The notes below the pieces were generated by a model, which was given only the letters and a program-made list of their open reading frames with translations, was not told the origin of the DNA and searched no databases. Positions 9,374 to 18,093 of a DNA stretch of 64,000 nucleotides are shown piece by piece (the first letter of the stretch is position 1; the number at the start of each line of letters is the position of its first letter). Both the position numbers and the translations under genes were made by a program. This DNA comes from Staphylococcus roterodami (GTDB lineage: Bacteria > Bacillota > Bacilli > Staphylococcales > Staphylococcaceae). The stretch spans positions 2,786,918 to 2,850,917 of the forward strand of contig CP092781.1 in assembly GCA_022493055.1 (NCBI GenBank), written 5' to 3'.

Positions 9374-9537
9374 TTTTTAAAACCCCCTACATAAAATTAA
9401 TCACACTATGTTACAGGAAAATTAAGTTGCAATTACAAATATTTCCGTTTAATTATAACAACAATCTATTGCAAATTAAAATACTATCAATTACCATATG
9501 GCTTACAACCTAACTAACGAAAGGTAGGTAAAGGAAT
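9374..9537 (+). promoter_or_regulatory. icaR-icaA intergenic control region with IcaR operator
   Basis: 164 bases hold both promoters. A partly palindromic block at 9508-9529 begins ACCTAAC and ends AGGTAGGT and matches the IcaR operator next to icaA. The TATTT motif whose deletion causes polysaccharide overproduction in S. aureus is intact at 9440-9444. TTGCAATT at 9427-9434 could be an icaA -35 box. The operator abuts the icaA ribosome site (GGTAGG/AAGGA). Confidence 0.75.
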
Positions 9538-10776
9538 TTGCAATTTTTTAACTTTTTACTATTTTATCCTGTTTTTATGTCTATTTATTGGATAGTAGGT
9601 TCAATTTATTACTTTTTCACTAAAGAAATTAGATATTCGCTGAAAAAGAAACCAGACGTAAATGTGGATGAATTAGAAGGCATTACATTTTTACTTGCCT
9701 GTTATAACGAAAGTGAAACGATTGAAGATACATTATCGAACGTTTTGGCATTAAAATATGAAAAAAAAGAAATTATCATTATCAATGACGGAAGTTCAGA
9801 TAACACAGCCGAACTCATCTATAAGATGAAGAAGAATAATGACTTTATTTTCGTAGATTTGCAAGAAAATAGAGGAAAGGCTAACGCTCTCAATCAAGGC
9901 ATCAAACAGGCATCATATGATTATGTAATGTGTTTAGATGCAGACACTATCGTTGATCAAGATGCACCATATTATATGATTGAAAATTTCAAGCATAACC
10001 CAAAACTTGGTGCCGTTACAGGTAACCCTAGAATACGAAATAAGAGTTCTATTTTAGGTAAAATCCAAACGATAGAATATGCAAGTTTAATTGGCTGTAT
10101 AAAGCGTAGTCAAACACTTGCTGGTGCAGTAAACACTATTTCTGGTGTCTTCACTCTATTTAAAAAAAGTGCAGTTGTAGATGTTGGCTACTGGGATACC
10201 GATATGATAACTGAAGATATTGCAGTTTCTTGGAAATTACATTTACTTGGATATCATATTAAATATGAGCCTCGTGCAATGTGTTGGATGTTGGTTCCAG
10301 AAACATTGGGAGGTCTTTGGAAACAACGTGTTAGATGGGCTCAAGGGGGACATGAAGTATTACTACGAGACTTTTTTAGTACGATGAAAACAAAAAGGTT
10401 TCCTTTATATATTTTGATGTTTGAACAAATCATCTCAATTTTATGGGTATATATTGTGCTTCTATATTTAGGTTATTTGTTCATCACAGCAAACTTCTTA
10501 GACTATACATTTATGACATATAGTTTTTCAATCTTTTTACTATCATCATTCACTATGACTTTTATAAACGTTATTCAATTTACAGTCGCTCTCTTTATAG
10601 ATAGTCGCTACGAAAAAAAGAATATGGCAGGACTCATATTCGTCAGTTGGTATCCAACAGTATACTGGATTATTAATGCAGCAGTTGTACTAGTCGCATT
10701 TCCAAAAGCCTTAAAACGTAAGAAAGGTGGTTACGCAACATGGTCAAGCCCAGACAGAGGGAATACCCAACGTTAA
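9538..10776 (+). CDS. icaA: Poly-N-acetylglucosamine synthase, catalytic subunit IcaA
   Basis: 412 residues, starting with TTG. This membrane glycosyltransferase (GT2) polymerises UDP-GlcNAc into beta-1,6-GlcNAc polymer (PIA/PNAG). Seen in order: an N-terminal transmembrane helix, then NDGSSDNT, the DADT motif, TEDIAVSW, and QRVRWAQGG (the QxxRW motif), followed by C-terminal transmembrane helices from about residue 300. It needs IcaD for full activity. The end overlaps icaD by 37 bases in another frame, so the operon is translationally coupled. It is close to the S. aureus protein with a handful of substitutions. Confidence 0.97.
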   Translation: MQFFNFLLFYPVFMSIYWIVGSIYYFFTKEIRYSLKKKPDVNVDELEGITFLLACYNESETIEDTLSNVLALKYEKKEIIIINDGSSDNTAELIYKMKKNNDFIFVDLQENRGKANALNQGIKQASYDYVMCLDADTIVDQDAPYYMIENFKHNPKLGAVTGNPRIRNKSSILGKIQTIEYASLIGCIKRSQTLAGAVNTISGVFTLFKKSAVVDVGYWDTDMITEDIAVSWKLHLLGYHIKYEPRAMCWMLVPETLGGLWKQRVRWAQGGHEVLLRDFFSTMKTKRFPLYILMFEQIISILWVYIVLLYLGYLFITANFLDYTFMTYSFSIFLLSSFTMTFINVIQFTVALFIDSRYEKKNMAGLIFVSWYPTVYWIINAAVVLVAFPKALKRKKGGYATWSSPDRGNTQR

Positions 10777-11045
10777 AATCATCACTAAATATCGTTAGAG
10801 AAACAGCACTTATCGCTATATCCTGTTTCTTTTGGATTTATTGTTTTGTCGTTTTACTCGTTTATTTTGGCACCATTTTTGGTTTTCATGACGAGAGTGT
10901 TAACACCATTCGAGTTGCCTTGAATATTGAAAATACTGAAATTTTAGACATTTTTGAAAGTATGGGTATTTTCACGATTATAATTTTTGTATTTTTTACA
11001 ATTAGTCTACTCATTCAAAAGTGGCAGAGAGGAAGAGATTCGTGA
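10740..11045 (+). CDS. icaD: PNAG synthase accessory protein IcaD
   Basis: 101 residues with two transmembrane helices (about 22-45 and 74-93). IcaD raises IcaA activity and helps polymer length. The ATG lies within the 3' end of icaA, and the stop overlaps the GTG start of icaB by four bases. Length and position match known IcaD. Confidence 0.95.
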   Translation: MVKPRQREYPTLKSSLNIVRETALIAISCFFWIYCFVVLLVYFGTIFGFHDESVNTIRVALNIENTEILDIFESMGIFTIIIFVFFTISLLIQKWQRGRDS

Positions 11046-11917
11046 AGTTACGAAAATTAATTATCCTTGTATTAAGTCTATTAATCATCTTACCTGTAAG
11101 CACAATGGACACGCATCATGTTGCAAGCGCAGACGATGACGATTCACCCAAAAAACTGAAATTCAAAGAAGGTAGTGCCCTTGCATTAAATTATCACCGC
11201 GTGAGAAAAGCAAATTTTCTGAATAATTTTATTTATTTCTTCTCAAGTAGTAAAGAAATTAAGAATTATAGTGTTAGCCAATCACAGTTTGAGTCACAAA
11301 TTAAATGGTTGCGATCACACGATGCTAAATTTTTAACACTGAAAGAATTTTTATATTATAAGAAAAAAGGAAAGTTTCCAAAACGTAGTGTTTGGATAAA
11401 CTTCGACGATATGGATGAAACCATTTACGAAAATGCTTATCCAATTCTAAAAAAATATAAAATTCCTGCAACTGGATTTATTATAACAGGACATGTAGGT
11501 GAAGAAAATTTCCATAATCTCGATATGATTAGTAAAAAACAACTTAAAGAAATGTATAAAACTGGATTATGGGAATTTGAAACTCACACAGATGATTTGC
11601 ATAATTTGAGTAAAAACAATAAATCGAAGTTGATGCAATCATCGGATGCAACAATTATCAAAGATATAAATGAAAGTGAAAAATATCTAACTAAAAACTT
11701 TAAAAAGTCACAGAATACAATAGCCTATCCTTATGGCTTGATGAATGACAAAAAATTACCTGCCATTAAAAAAGCAGGAATAAAATATGGTTTTTCATTA
11801 GAGGAAAAAGCAGTCACGCCTAACGCCGACGATTATTACATCCCAAGAATATTAATTAGTGATGATGCTTTTGAGCATTTAATTAAGAGATGGGACGGAT
11901 TCCATGAAAAAGATTAG
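11042..11917 (+). CDS. icaB: PNAG N-deacetylase IcaB
   Basis: I choose the GTG at 11042, preceded by GAGGAAGAG, giving 291 residues that begin [11 protein letters not shown] with a signal peptide cut near HVASADD. An upstream ATG at 11021 lies inside icaD and would spoil the signal peptide. The NodB deacetylase domain shows [17 protein letters not shown] (metal-binding Asp pair) and [11 protein letters not shown] with two retained His. IcaB removes acetyl groups from surface PNAG, which keeps polymer attached to the cell. The residue between the two His is Asp-Asp where I recall His-Asp in S. aureus. It overlaps icaC by 14 bases. Confidence 0.94.
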   Translation: MKLRKLIILVLSLLIILPVSTMDTHHVASADDDDSPKKLKFKEGSALALNYHRVRKANFLNNFIYFFSSSKEIKNYSVSQSQFESQIKWLRSHDAKFLTLKEFLYYKKKGKFPKRSVWINFDDMDETIYENAYPILKKYKIPATGFIITGHVGEENFHNLDMISKKQLKEMYKTGLWEFETHTDDLHNLSKNNKSKLMQSSDATIIKDINESEKYLTKNFKKSQNTIAYPYGLMNDKKLPAIKKAGIKYGFSLEEKAVTPNADDYYIPRILISDDAFEHLIKRWDGFHEKD

Positions 11918-12956
11918 ACTTGAACTTGTTTATTTACGTGCAATTATATGTACGATTATTATCGTTACACATTTATTAACACAAATTACTTTAAAGCATG
12001 AAAATATGGAGGGTGGTTCTTTAGTATTACAATTCTATATTCGTAATATTGTTATTTTTGGAACGCCATGCTTTATTATATTATCTCAATTACTTACAAC
12101 ATTGAATTACCAAAAAGTCACATACAGATATTTAACAACACGTGTGAAATATATACTTATTCCTTACATATTAATGGGTTTATTTTATAGTTACAGTGAG
12201 TCTTTATTAACTAACTCTTCTTTCAACAAACAATTCGTTGAAAATGTTTTATTAGGTCAATGGTATGGTTATTTTATCGTAGTTATCATGCAATTCTTTG
12301 TTCTAAGTTATATCATTTTTAAAATTAATTATAATCTTTTCAACAGTAAAATATTGTTGCTACTATCATTTATCGTACAACAATCATTTTTATATTACTT
12401 TTCAAACAATACAGCATTCCATGATACAGTTTTACACTATTATCCATTAAGTGAAAACACATTGATATTTGGATGGATTTTCTATTTCTTCTTGGGTGCA
12501 TACCTTGGCTATAACTACGAGCGTGTCTTAAATTTCTTAGAACGCTATTTAGTTATAATGATTGTTTTAGCTGTAGCAACATACTTTGTATTTATTGCAT
12601 TGGCAAATGGGGATTATTGGAATGTTACAAGCTTCTCATATTCGTTAACACCATATAATAGTGTTATGTTTATCGTGATATTAGGAATTTGTACACATTT
12701 TAAAACAATGCTATTTAATACAATTCAAATGATTAGCGCATTCTCGTTTTTCATATATTTATTACATCCAATTATCTTAGATTCACTATTTGCATATACA
12801 AATATATTTGAAGATAATACTATGGTATTCCTAACTGTATCTCTTCTATTTATTTTAGGATTATGCATTGGTGTGGGTATGATTTTCCGTGAATTCTATA
12901 TCTTTAGATTTATCATTGGAAAACAACCATATAAATTAAATATTAATGCATACTAA
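11904..12956 (+). CDS. icaC: IcaC, membrane acyltransferase-3 family protein for PNAG modification/export
   Basis: 350 residues with about ten transmembrane helices. It begins [19 protein letters not shown], typical of acyltransferase family 3. IcaC was proposed as the exporter of PNAG, and more recently as an O-succinyltransferase; the family supports the latter. It is the last gene of icaADBC and is followed at once by a strong terminator. No repeat-expansion disruption, a known phase-variation route for icaC, is apparent; the frame is intact. Confidence 0.95.
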   Translation: MKKIRLELVYLRAIICTIIIVTHLLTQITLKHENMEGGSLVLQFYIRNIVIFGTPCFIILSQLLTTLNYQKVTYRYLTTRVKYILIPYILMGLFYSYSESLLTNSSFNKQFVENVLLGQWYGYFIVVIMQFFVLSYIIFKINYNLFNSKILLLLSFIVQQSFLYYFSNNTAFHDTVLHYYPLSENTLIFGWIFYFFLGAYLGYNYERVLNFLERYLVIMIVLAVATYFVFIALANGDYWNVTSFSYSLTPYNSVMFIVILGICTHFKTMLFNTIQMISAFSFFIYLLHPIILDSLFAYTNIFEDNTMVFLTVSLLFILGLCIGVGMIFREFYIFRFIIGKQPYKLNINAY

Positions 12957-12966
12957 CTAATACAAA

Positions 12967-13020
12967 AACACGCGATGAAAAGCTCGCTTAATTTAAATTG
13001 AGCTAAAATCATCGCGTGTT
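12967..13020. terminator. Large bidirectional terminator between icaC and lip cluster
   Basis: AACACGCGATGA at 12967-12978 pairs perfectly with TCATCGCGTGTT at 13009-13020. A second inner hairpin (AGCTC/GAGCT) fills the loop. Runs of A before and T after make it usable on both strands. Confidence 0.85.
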
Positions 13021-13090
13021 TGTTTGTAGTTATATTCACGGTTTATATTACCAATATATTTATAGACACTAACACATTTATATAAGAGTA

Positions 13091-13156
13091 TTATTTAAAT
13101 AATTCTTTTAAAATTCTAAATAATGAACCGATTAATTGAAAGAAGTCTGCTGTCAT
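13091..13156 (-). CDS. Short amphipathic peptide downstream of lip (modulin-like)
   Basis: A 21-codon ORF too short for routine calling: it begins MTADFFQLIG and ends RILKELFK, then TAA. GGGAGGG lies seven bases before the ATG and only a few bases past the lip stop, so it is probably the last gene of the lip transcript. Placed on a helix, Phe5, Ile9, Leu12, Leu16 and Leu19 form one hydrophobic face, and Asp4, Gln7, Ser11, Arg14, Glu18 and Lys21 the other. Net charge is about +1. This resembles alpha-type phenol-soluble modulins and delta-toxin in size, lack of leader and amphipathicity, but I know of no named peptide with this sequence. Confidence 0.6.
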   Translation of the reverse strand: MTADFFQLIGSLFRILKELFK

Positions 13157-13178
13157 TGTCTATCCCTCCCTTTTTTAA

Positions 13179-15218
13179 TTATGCTTGTTTTGTATCTGTA
13201 ACTTTTTCAGTTTTCACTAAATCAGCTGCTAAATGATGCCAAAAATCTTGTAATTCTTCTCTTGTACGAACCGTATCAGAACTATCTTGTCCTACAAAAT
13301 CAACATGATCCCAATCATGTTTTGTCGGTGTTACTTGCCAAATACCTTTTTGAATTTTATCTGTAGCATTTGTATATGCTTGATTAAATGGATGTTGAGA
13401 AGAGACAACTGATACTAAGCCATCGTTCTCTCTCCATTCTTTTTCAGTAGCTTTACCAATTAAGTTACCTGTTATTACGAATGGGAAAAACATATTTAAG
13501 TCAGCTTTTTGTCTATCACTGTTCAAAGCTTTATGTGTCGCTTCACCAGTATAAGTTTTATATACAATATTAGGATTTAATGACGTTTTGCGATTTAATT
13601 CTGTCGCACCCTCGCGTGTTAAGTCATAAAATCCATTGTCTTTTGATTTCCATAAATTAGACTGTTTAACACGTTTTACATAATCAATATATGATTCATT
13701 TGGTTTCTGTTTTAGACCCCATTGAGCCAACCCGAAGTCTACTCTAGAATTTTTATTACCGAACATTTTACCGATATCAAATACAACCTGTCTCACTAAA
13801 GCTTCATTTCCAGCTAAATCTGATGCGTGTGTACCATTATGTGGTGTTCCTAAAGTAGTAATTGATGAAATCATATTGTCATGATTACCTTTGAATAATG
13901 GTGAAATTTCGCCACCATGTTTCTTTTGATACTCTATTTCTTCACGATTACCATTACGCAGTAATTCTTCTAGTTGACGTATCGTTTGACCGCCCATACT
14001 ATGTCCAACTAGGTGTATTTTTTGTCCTGGTTTCCAATCTTTATATACGCCTTCATATGTTTTTCCGTAGCGTTCATGGCCATACTTTGCTGCATGTGCT
14101 GCACCATAATCTACACGACCGCCTTTGATATAATAATAAAGTTCAACTGCGCGGTCATAGTTACTTCCAAAAGCACTTATACTTGCTTCATAAGCTTTGA
14201 AACCATTTTCTTCTAAATCTTGGCGAATGTTCATTTTATTACCGCCCCAATAATGAGCTAACACTGAAGGATTAATATCATCTGTAAATCCATTGAAACC
14301 ATGCACTAAAACGATAGGATCTTGATTTTTATACTGTCCTTGTTTGGCAACTTTATTCGTTTGATCGCCTTTCGCTTTTGCAGTAAGTTCCTTTGTACCT
14401 TTATTCGGTAACGTTGCTACTGCACTACTTTTTAATAAATTTAAACCTTTTTTCTTGTCATTGTCCTTTGTTGGTTCTACTGGTGATTTTTGATTGTTTT
14501 TTAAATCTGATACTTGCAGTGATTTTACGTCTTTTTGAGGATTCACTTCTTGTTCATTGTTAAAATTGTGGTTAGTAATTTTATCATTCGCTTGATTCTT
14601 TTGTTGTGGTTGTACAAACTCTGTTTTATTAGATTTTTCTACTGAGCTTGCTTGTTCTGTTTTATCCAATAATGGTGCTTGTTTAGTTAAACTTGATGAA
14701 GGTAGCTTTTTATTGGCGACTAGATCGCGACTTCCATGGTTCTCTTGTTGCTGTTTTTTTGACGCCACTTTACTTTGTTTGCCATCATTAACGTTCTGTT
14801 CTAACCCGTGATTTACATTGCTAAGATTAGCATTGTTAGTTTTTGTTGTATCACGTTGAATATTTTTATTATTAAGCGATGATTTTTTATCATCCTTTAG
14901 TTGATCTTTATTCAAATCATCTGTTTTACGATGATTTTCTTCTGATGTTGTTTTATCATTATTCCAGTTCTTAGTTAAATTTTCAGTATGTTGCTGTTCG
15001 TTAACACCGTTTTCACGTTGATAATTAGCATTTTCCCTAGTTTGTTGATCCCCAATAGATTGTGCTGTAACTGTATCCTCCTGTGAATTTCCCATGTTCA
15101 CTTGCTTCTCAGCTGCTTGCGCATGTCCACCACTTAAAAATAGTAAAGTAGCTATCAAAATGGAAGATGCACCTACACTAAATTTACGAATACTATACTT
15201 ATTTTGACTTTTCATCAT
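13179..15218 (-). CDS. lip: Secreted triacylglycerol lipase (SAL1-type)
   Basis: About 679 residues from the ATG pair after AGAGGTG. A YSIRK-type signal peptide (NKYSIRKFSVGASSILIATL) directs export at the septum. A hydrophilic, Asn/Lys/Gln-rich pro-region of about 255 residues follows, then the mature lipase from roughly DPIVLVHGFNGF. The nucleophile elbow is HLVGHSMGGQ; the His is probably in TKHDWDHVDFVG and calcium ligands lie near the C-terminus. It hydrolyses host triglycerides after proteolytic removal of the pro-region. The catalytic part is near identical to S. aureus Lip1 as I remember it, while the pro-region is clearly divergent. Confidence 0.94.
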   Translation of the reverse strand: MMKSQNKYSIRKFSVGASSILIATLLFLSGGHAQAAEKQVNMGNSQEDTVTAQSIGDQQTRENANYQRENGVNEQQHTENLTKNWNNDKTTSEENHRKTDDLNKDQLKDDKKSSLNNKNIQRDTTKTNNANLSNVNHGLEQNVNDGKQSKVASKKQQQENHGSRDLVANKKLPSSSLTKQAPLLDKTEQASSVEKSNKTEFVQPQQKNQANDKITNHNFNNEQEVNPQKDVKSLQVSDLKNNQKSPVEPTKDNDKKKGLNLLKSSAVATLPNKGTKELTAKAKGDQTNKVAKQGQYKNQDPIVLVHGFNGFTDDINPSVLAHYWGGNKMNIRQDLEENGFKAYEASISAFGSNYDRAVELYYYIKGGRVDYGAAHAAKYGHERYGKTYEGVYKDWKPGQKIHLVGHSMGGQTIRQLEELLRNGNREEIEYQKKHGGEISPLFKGNHDNMISSITTLGTPHNGTHASDLAGNEALVRQVVFDIGKMFGNKNSRVDFGLAQWGLKQKPNESYIDYVKRVKQSNLWKSKDNGFYDLTREGATELNRKTSLNPNIVYKTYTGEATHKALNSDRQKADLNMFFPFVITGNLIGKATEKEWRENDGLVSVVSSQHPFNQAYTNATDKIQKGIWQVTPTKHDWDHVDFVGQDSSDTVRTREELQDFWHHLAADLVKTEKVTDTKQA

Positions 15219-15242
15219 TGTCAGCACCTCTATTTTTTTATT

Positions 15243-15308
15243 TTAGATAAACAAATTGATGATTATTCGAGGAATAAACTCAAATAATTTACTTAACCAA
15301 GCACTCAT
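15243..15308 (-). CDS. Short hydrophobic peptide upstream of lip
   Basis: A 21-codon ORF beginning MSAWLSKLFEF and ending PRIIINLFI, then TAA 24 bases before the lip start. AAGGA lies eight bases before the ATG. It is leaderless, carries Lys7, Glu10 and Arg14 on an otherwise Trp/Leu/Phe/Ile-rich helix, and has a Pro at 13. It may be a leader peptide coupled to lip or a membrane-active peptide. Together with the ORF at 13091-13156 it brackets lip with two 21-residue peptides. I do not recognise it. Confidence 0.5.
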   Translation of the reverse strand: MSAWLSKLFEFIPRIIINLFI

Positions 15309-15340
15309 AATGACCATCCTTTCTGTTGTTTAATTTGATG

Positions 15341-15354
15341 AGAAAGCGTTTACA
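15341..15354 (-). promoter_or_regulatory. cre-like site (CcpA) upstream of the lip cluster
   Basis: The plus strand reads AGAAAGCGTTTACA, matching the cre consensus TGWAANCGNTNWCA at all positions except the first. It is 33 bases upstream of the small peptide ORF, where a repressor could block transcription. Promoter boxes were not assigned. Confidence 0.45.
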
Positions 15355-15605
15355 TTTGTATTTAAAAAATATATTCTCCAAAGAGAATTTAAAGTGTATA
15401 CGCTAATCATTTCAAATTATTAATTAATATTATATTTGGCAAAATTTAATTAGTCAATAATTAGACACAATTTAATTATGCAAATTGTAACTTTTTTACA
15501 TATATCTTTTTTGATTTTTAATATTTACATGTTTGGGGCTTGATACCAATGATGTATCATTTTTTAGATTAGCTGTATGAAGGTAATTTATGAGCTATTA
15601 CAGTT

Positions 15606-15707
15606 TTAATTATTGCTGGTGTCGTATTTTAAATCTAAAAATATTATCCCATCCACAATGATTGTATCAGGATAAGTCGTAATACTTGTTCCTACATTAA
15701 ATATATA
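15606..15707 (-). pseudogene. Remnant gene end, copy 1 (duplicated at 16597)
   Basis: An open minus-strand frame of 33 codons without a start ends in ...IIFLDLKYDT plus four residues and TAA. Copy 2 ends in ...VTFSSLKYDT plus three residues and TAA. The two share the 17-base string TGGTGTCGTATTTTAAA exactly and about 45 bases at lower identity, so they look like C-terminal remnants of paralogous genes. Confidence 0.45.
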
Positions 15708-15787
15708 CAGTTAATTTTCTTCCCTCAAAGAGTAAGTATCCTAATATTTTTAACTTAATCTCGAATTTATGATGATTAGCATAAAAA

Positions 15788-15832
15788 TACACCCCATAAA
15801 GTTAGTTTTTTAGTCCAACTTTTGGGATGCAC
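15788..15832 (-). terminator. Terminator after the small membrane protein gene
   Basis: On the minus strand TGCATCCCAAAAGTTGG pairs imperfectly with CTAACTTTATGGGGTGTA and a T run follows. It lies about 70 bases past the stop at 15905. Confidence 0.7.
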
Positions 15833-15904
15833 ATCTTAGTTCTAATGGAGATTGTCTTTTACATAGACTATGACATTTCTATTTCAGGCTAGATATATTT
15901 TTAT

Positions 15905-16177
15905 TCACAGTATAAATATAAAGAATATAAAGACAACTATGATATTAATAGGTAGTAACGACAAACATAACTTTTTAGCTTTTTCCTGTAATGAATATTT
16001 TTTACTTAACTCTCTCTCAATAAAAAATGTACTTCCAATTATAATAATAAATAGAAGCATATATAATAAAAGGTTCTTAGTGAATAAGTCTGTCATTGGT
16101 AATGAAAAAATAATTAATGCAGTTGCTTGACTCGTAGTAAAAAAATATTCATTGAATAATTTTTTCATATTTTTCAC
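15905..16177 (-). CDS. Small membrane protein, candidate immunity partner
   Basis: 90 residues with about three hydrophobic helices (near 17-30, 34-52 and 70-90) separated by a charged loop ERELSKKYSLQEKAKK. Its ATG directly follows the stop of the upstream small protein gene, so the two are one transcription unit. Hydrophobic proteins of this size immediately after a bacteriocin-like gene are often self-immunity proteins; that role is inferred from position only. I do not recognise the family. Confidence 0.6.
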   Translation of the reverse strand: MKNMKKLFNEYFFTTSQATALIIFSLPMTDLFTKNLLLYMLLFIIIIGSTFFIERELSKKYSLQEKAKKLCLSLLPINIIVVFIFFIFIL

Positions 16178-16501
16178 CTACATATTATTACAAGCAATAG
16201 ATCCGCCAGCATAAAGTGCTGCCATTCCAGTACCGACACCCCAGCCAATAGGACCACTAACACCTAGAGCAACCATCGCTCCCGTTGTAGCAGTTGTATG
16301 TGCAAAACCAGTTACAGTTAGAGCATCACAAGCATCTCTATTGCTTGTAGTATTTTTTTTCTGTTGCTTTTCTACTTCTTTATTAAAGGCTACTAAATTC
16401 TCTTTAGCTTTTTCGCCATTTTTTCCCTTCATAACTTCATTATATCGATTCATATACTTTTCAACATCTTTAACAGTGACATCTATTCCTGAGTTGCTCA
16501 A
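16178..16501 (-). CDS. Bacteriocin-like small protein (possibly 5'-truncated)
   Basis: 107 residues if translation starts at TTG (16499-16501), but no good ribosome site precedes it. The frame stays open to 16549, where TAA intervenes; beyond it, in frame, lies an ATG at 16594. The N-terminal half is charged and helical (VKDVEKYMNRYNEVMKGKNG). The C-terminal 35 residues are small and hydrophobic with repeated glycines (TGAMVALGVSGPIGWGVG) and end near AGGSIACNNM, with two cysteines in all (DACDAL and SIACNNM). That pattern resembles class II bacteriocin tails, but I recognise no family. An upstream nonsense mutation or truncation is possible. Confidence 0.5.
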   Translation of the reverse strand: MSNSGIDVTVKDVEKYMNRYNEVMKGKNGEKAKENLVAFNKEVEKQQKKNTTSNRDACDALTVTGFAHTTATTGAMVALGVSGPIGWGVGTGMAALYAGGSIACNNM

Positions 16502-16596
16502 TTCACTTTTTATAATTATTTTTGGTATCGTGTCGTGATTATCTACTACTTATCTATAACGAGTTCGCAACTTTAGTACCATCACAGCATTCATAG

Positions 16597-16672
16597 TTAA
16601 AATATGTTGGTGTCGTATTTTAAACTTGAAAATGTCACGTTTTCCACAATATTTGTAAGTGTATATGCCATG
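16597..16672 (-). pseudogene. Remnant gene end, copy 2
   Basis: Minus-strand coding-like remnant ending VENVTFSSLKYDT then three residues and TAA, paralogous to the remnant at 15606-15707. It sits between hisIE and the bacteriocin-like gene. An ATG-AYTLTN start is possible but there is no ribosome site. Confidence 0.4.
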
Positions 16673-16705
16673 ATCCTTTTCCCTATATCTCAGTCCATAC
16701 TTGTT

Positions 16706-17338
16706 TTACCACTGTTCGATATTTTGTCGCTCACCTTTAAAGTTATTGCGCTTATGATGTCTATGCGCTAATTCTGCCTCAATTTCTGAAAAATCGACTC
16801 CAAGTGCATGCATCAAGACAAATAAATGATAAAGTTCATCTGCTACTTCACTTACAAATGCTTTTTTGTCACCTTTAATTGCTTCAATTACGACTTCAAA
16901 AGCTTCTTCACCGTATTTTTTTGTAATCTTTTCTATACCTTCTGTTAATAAATATTTTGCATATGACTTTTCATTATTGGATTGGGCACTATCTTGAACT
17001 GTCTGCGCTAATATTTGCACTGAAAATGGAACTTCTGTATTGAAACAACTTTGACTGCCTGTATGACATGTTGGTCCATTTGGTATGACATCAATTAAAA
17101 TAGTGTCATTGTCACAATCTACATGAATGTCTTTAACAAGTTGCGTATGACCTGATGTCTCACCCTTTGTCCAAAGGCGTTGCTTAGATCGTGAATAGAA
17201 ACATACAACACCATCTTCTATCGTTTTATCAAAAGCTTCTTGATTCATATAACCCAACATCAACACTTGTTTTGTTCGACTATCTTGTAAAATTGCTGGC
17301 ACTAACCCTTTGCTAAAATCAATTTTATAATTGGTCAT
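16706..17338 (-). CDS. hisI: Bifunctional phosphoribosyl-AMP cyclohydrolase / phosphoribosyl-ATP pyrophosphatase
   Basis: 210 residues. HisI domain first (about 1-110) with [16 protein letters not shown] and the zinc-binding [11 protein letters not shown]; HisE domain second (about 115-205) with [16 protein letters not shown] and the [13 protein letters not shown] helix. It performs steps two and three of histidine biosynthesis, in the cytoplasm. It is the last gene of the his operon and overlaps hisF by four bases. Confidence 0.97.
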   Translation of the reverse strand: MTNYKIDFSKGLVPAILQDSRTKQVLMLGYMNQEAFDKTIEDGVVCFYSRSKQRLWTKGETSGHTQLVKDIHVDCDNDTILIDVIPNGPTCHTGSQSCFNTEVPFSVQILAQTVQDSAQSNNEKSYAKYLLTEGIEKITKKYGEEAFEVVIEAIKGDKKAFVSEVADELYHLFVLMHALGVDFSEIEAELAHRHHKRNNFKGERQNIEQW

Positions 17339-18093
17339 CTTACTGCTATACCCCCTTGTCGTATCACTGCTTTAATAGATTGAACCGTCGTTTCCCTGTC
17401 ATGCAATATACTTGCAGCTAAACCTGCAGAAACATCCGTCTGTTCAAACAATTCTACAAAGTGTTGTGCATTGCCACCGCCACCAGATGCAATGATTGGA
17501 ATGTTTACAAGAGACTTTATTTTCGCTAAATGTTCAATATCAAATCCTTGCTTCATACCATCATGTCCCATACTTGTAACGAGCAATTCACCTGCACCTA
17601 ACTGTTCTACTTGCTGTACCCAGTCATATACTTTAATATTTGTCATCTTTTTACCACCATGCGTACAACAATAATGTGCTTTTCTTTCAGGATCATAATA
17701 GCTATCAATTGCTATGCAGATACATTGTCTACCAAATTTATCACTTGCTTGTTTAATTAATTCTGGATTTTTTAAGGCACTTGAATTTAAAGATACTTTA
17801 TCTGCACCATGATTTAACAATTGAGTAATATCTTCAAGACTTTGAATACCGCCACCAACTGTAAGAGGGATAAATAAGCGTGACGCTGTCTGTTCAATCA
17901 CTTCTAACATTAAGCTATGACCCTCTTCCGTCTTAGAGATGTCTAAAAATACTAACTCATCAGCACCCGCTTCATTGTAATACATTGCTAAATCAACAGG
18001 ATTCCCAATATCTCTTAACCCTTTAAATTGAATCCCTTTCACAACGCGACCATCTTTGACATCTAAACATGGAATGATACGTTTTTTTATCAT
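17335..18093 (-). CDS. hisF: Imidazole glycerol phosphate synthase, cyclase subunit HisF
   Basis: 252 residues from the ATG that overlaps the hisA stop (ATGA) and follows GGGAGGGG. An (alpha/beta)8 barrel with the catalytic [15 protein letters not shown] near the start and the second Asp in [13 protein letters not shown] and ASGGGG form phosphate sites. It couples with HisH, using ammonia to make IGP and AICAR. Confidence 0.97.
   Translation of the reverse strand: MIKKRIIPCLDVKDGRVVKGIQFKGLRDIGNPVDLAMYYNEAGADELVFLDISKTEEGHSLMLEVIEQTASRLFIPLTVGGGIQSLEDITQLLNHGADKVSLNSSALKNPELIKQASDKFGRQCICIAIDSYYDPERKAHYCCTHGGKKMTNIKVYDWVQQVEQLGAGELLVTSMGHDGMKQGFDIEHLAKIKSLVNIPIIASGGGGNAQHFVELFEQTDVSAGLAASILHDRETTVQSIKAVIRQGGIAVR

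Larger units (their letters stand above)
15355..15904. other. Non-coding stretch with a decayed gene end and a terminator
   Basis: No intact gene. It holds a terminator (15788-15832), a degraded minus-strand coding remnant (15606-15707), and an A+T-rich part next to the lip promoter region. A small hairpin GATAC/GTATC occurs near 15541. Confidence 0.6.

Noticed and set aside
15870..16130. 86-codon plus-strand ORF opposite the small membrane protein
   Set aside because: Lies antisense to the membrane protein, has no ribosome site and its composition mirrors the other strand.
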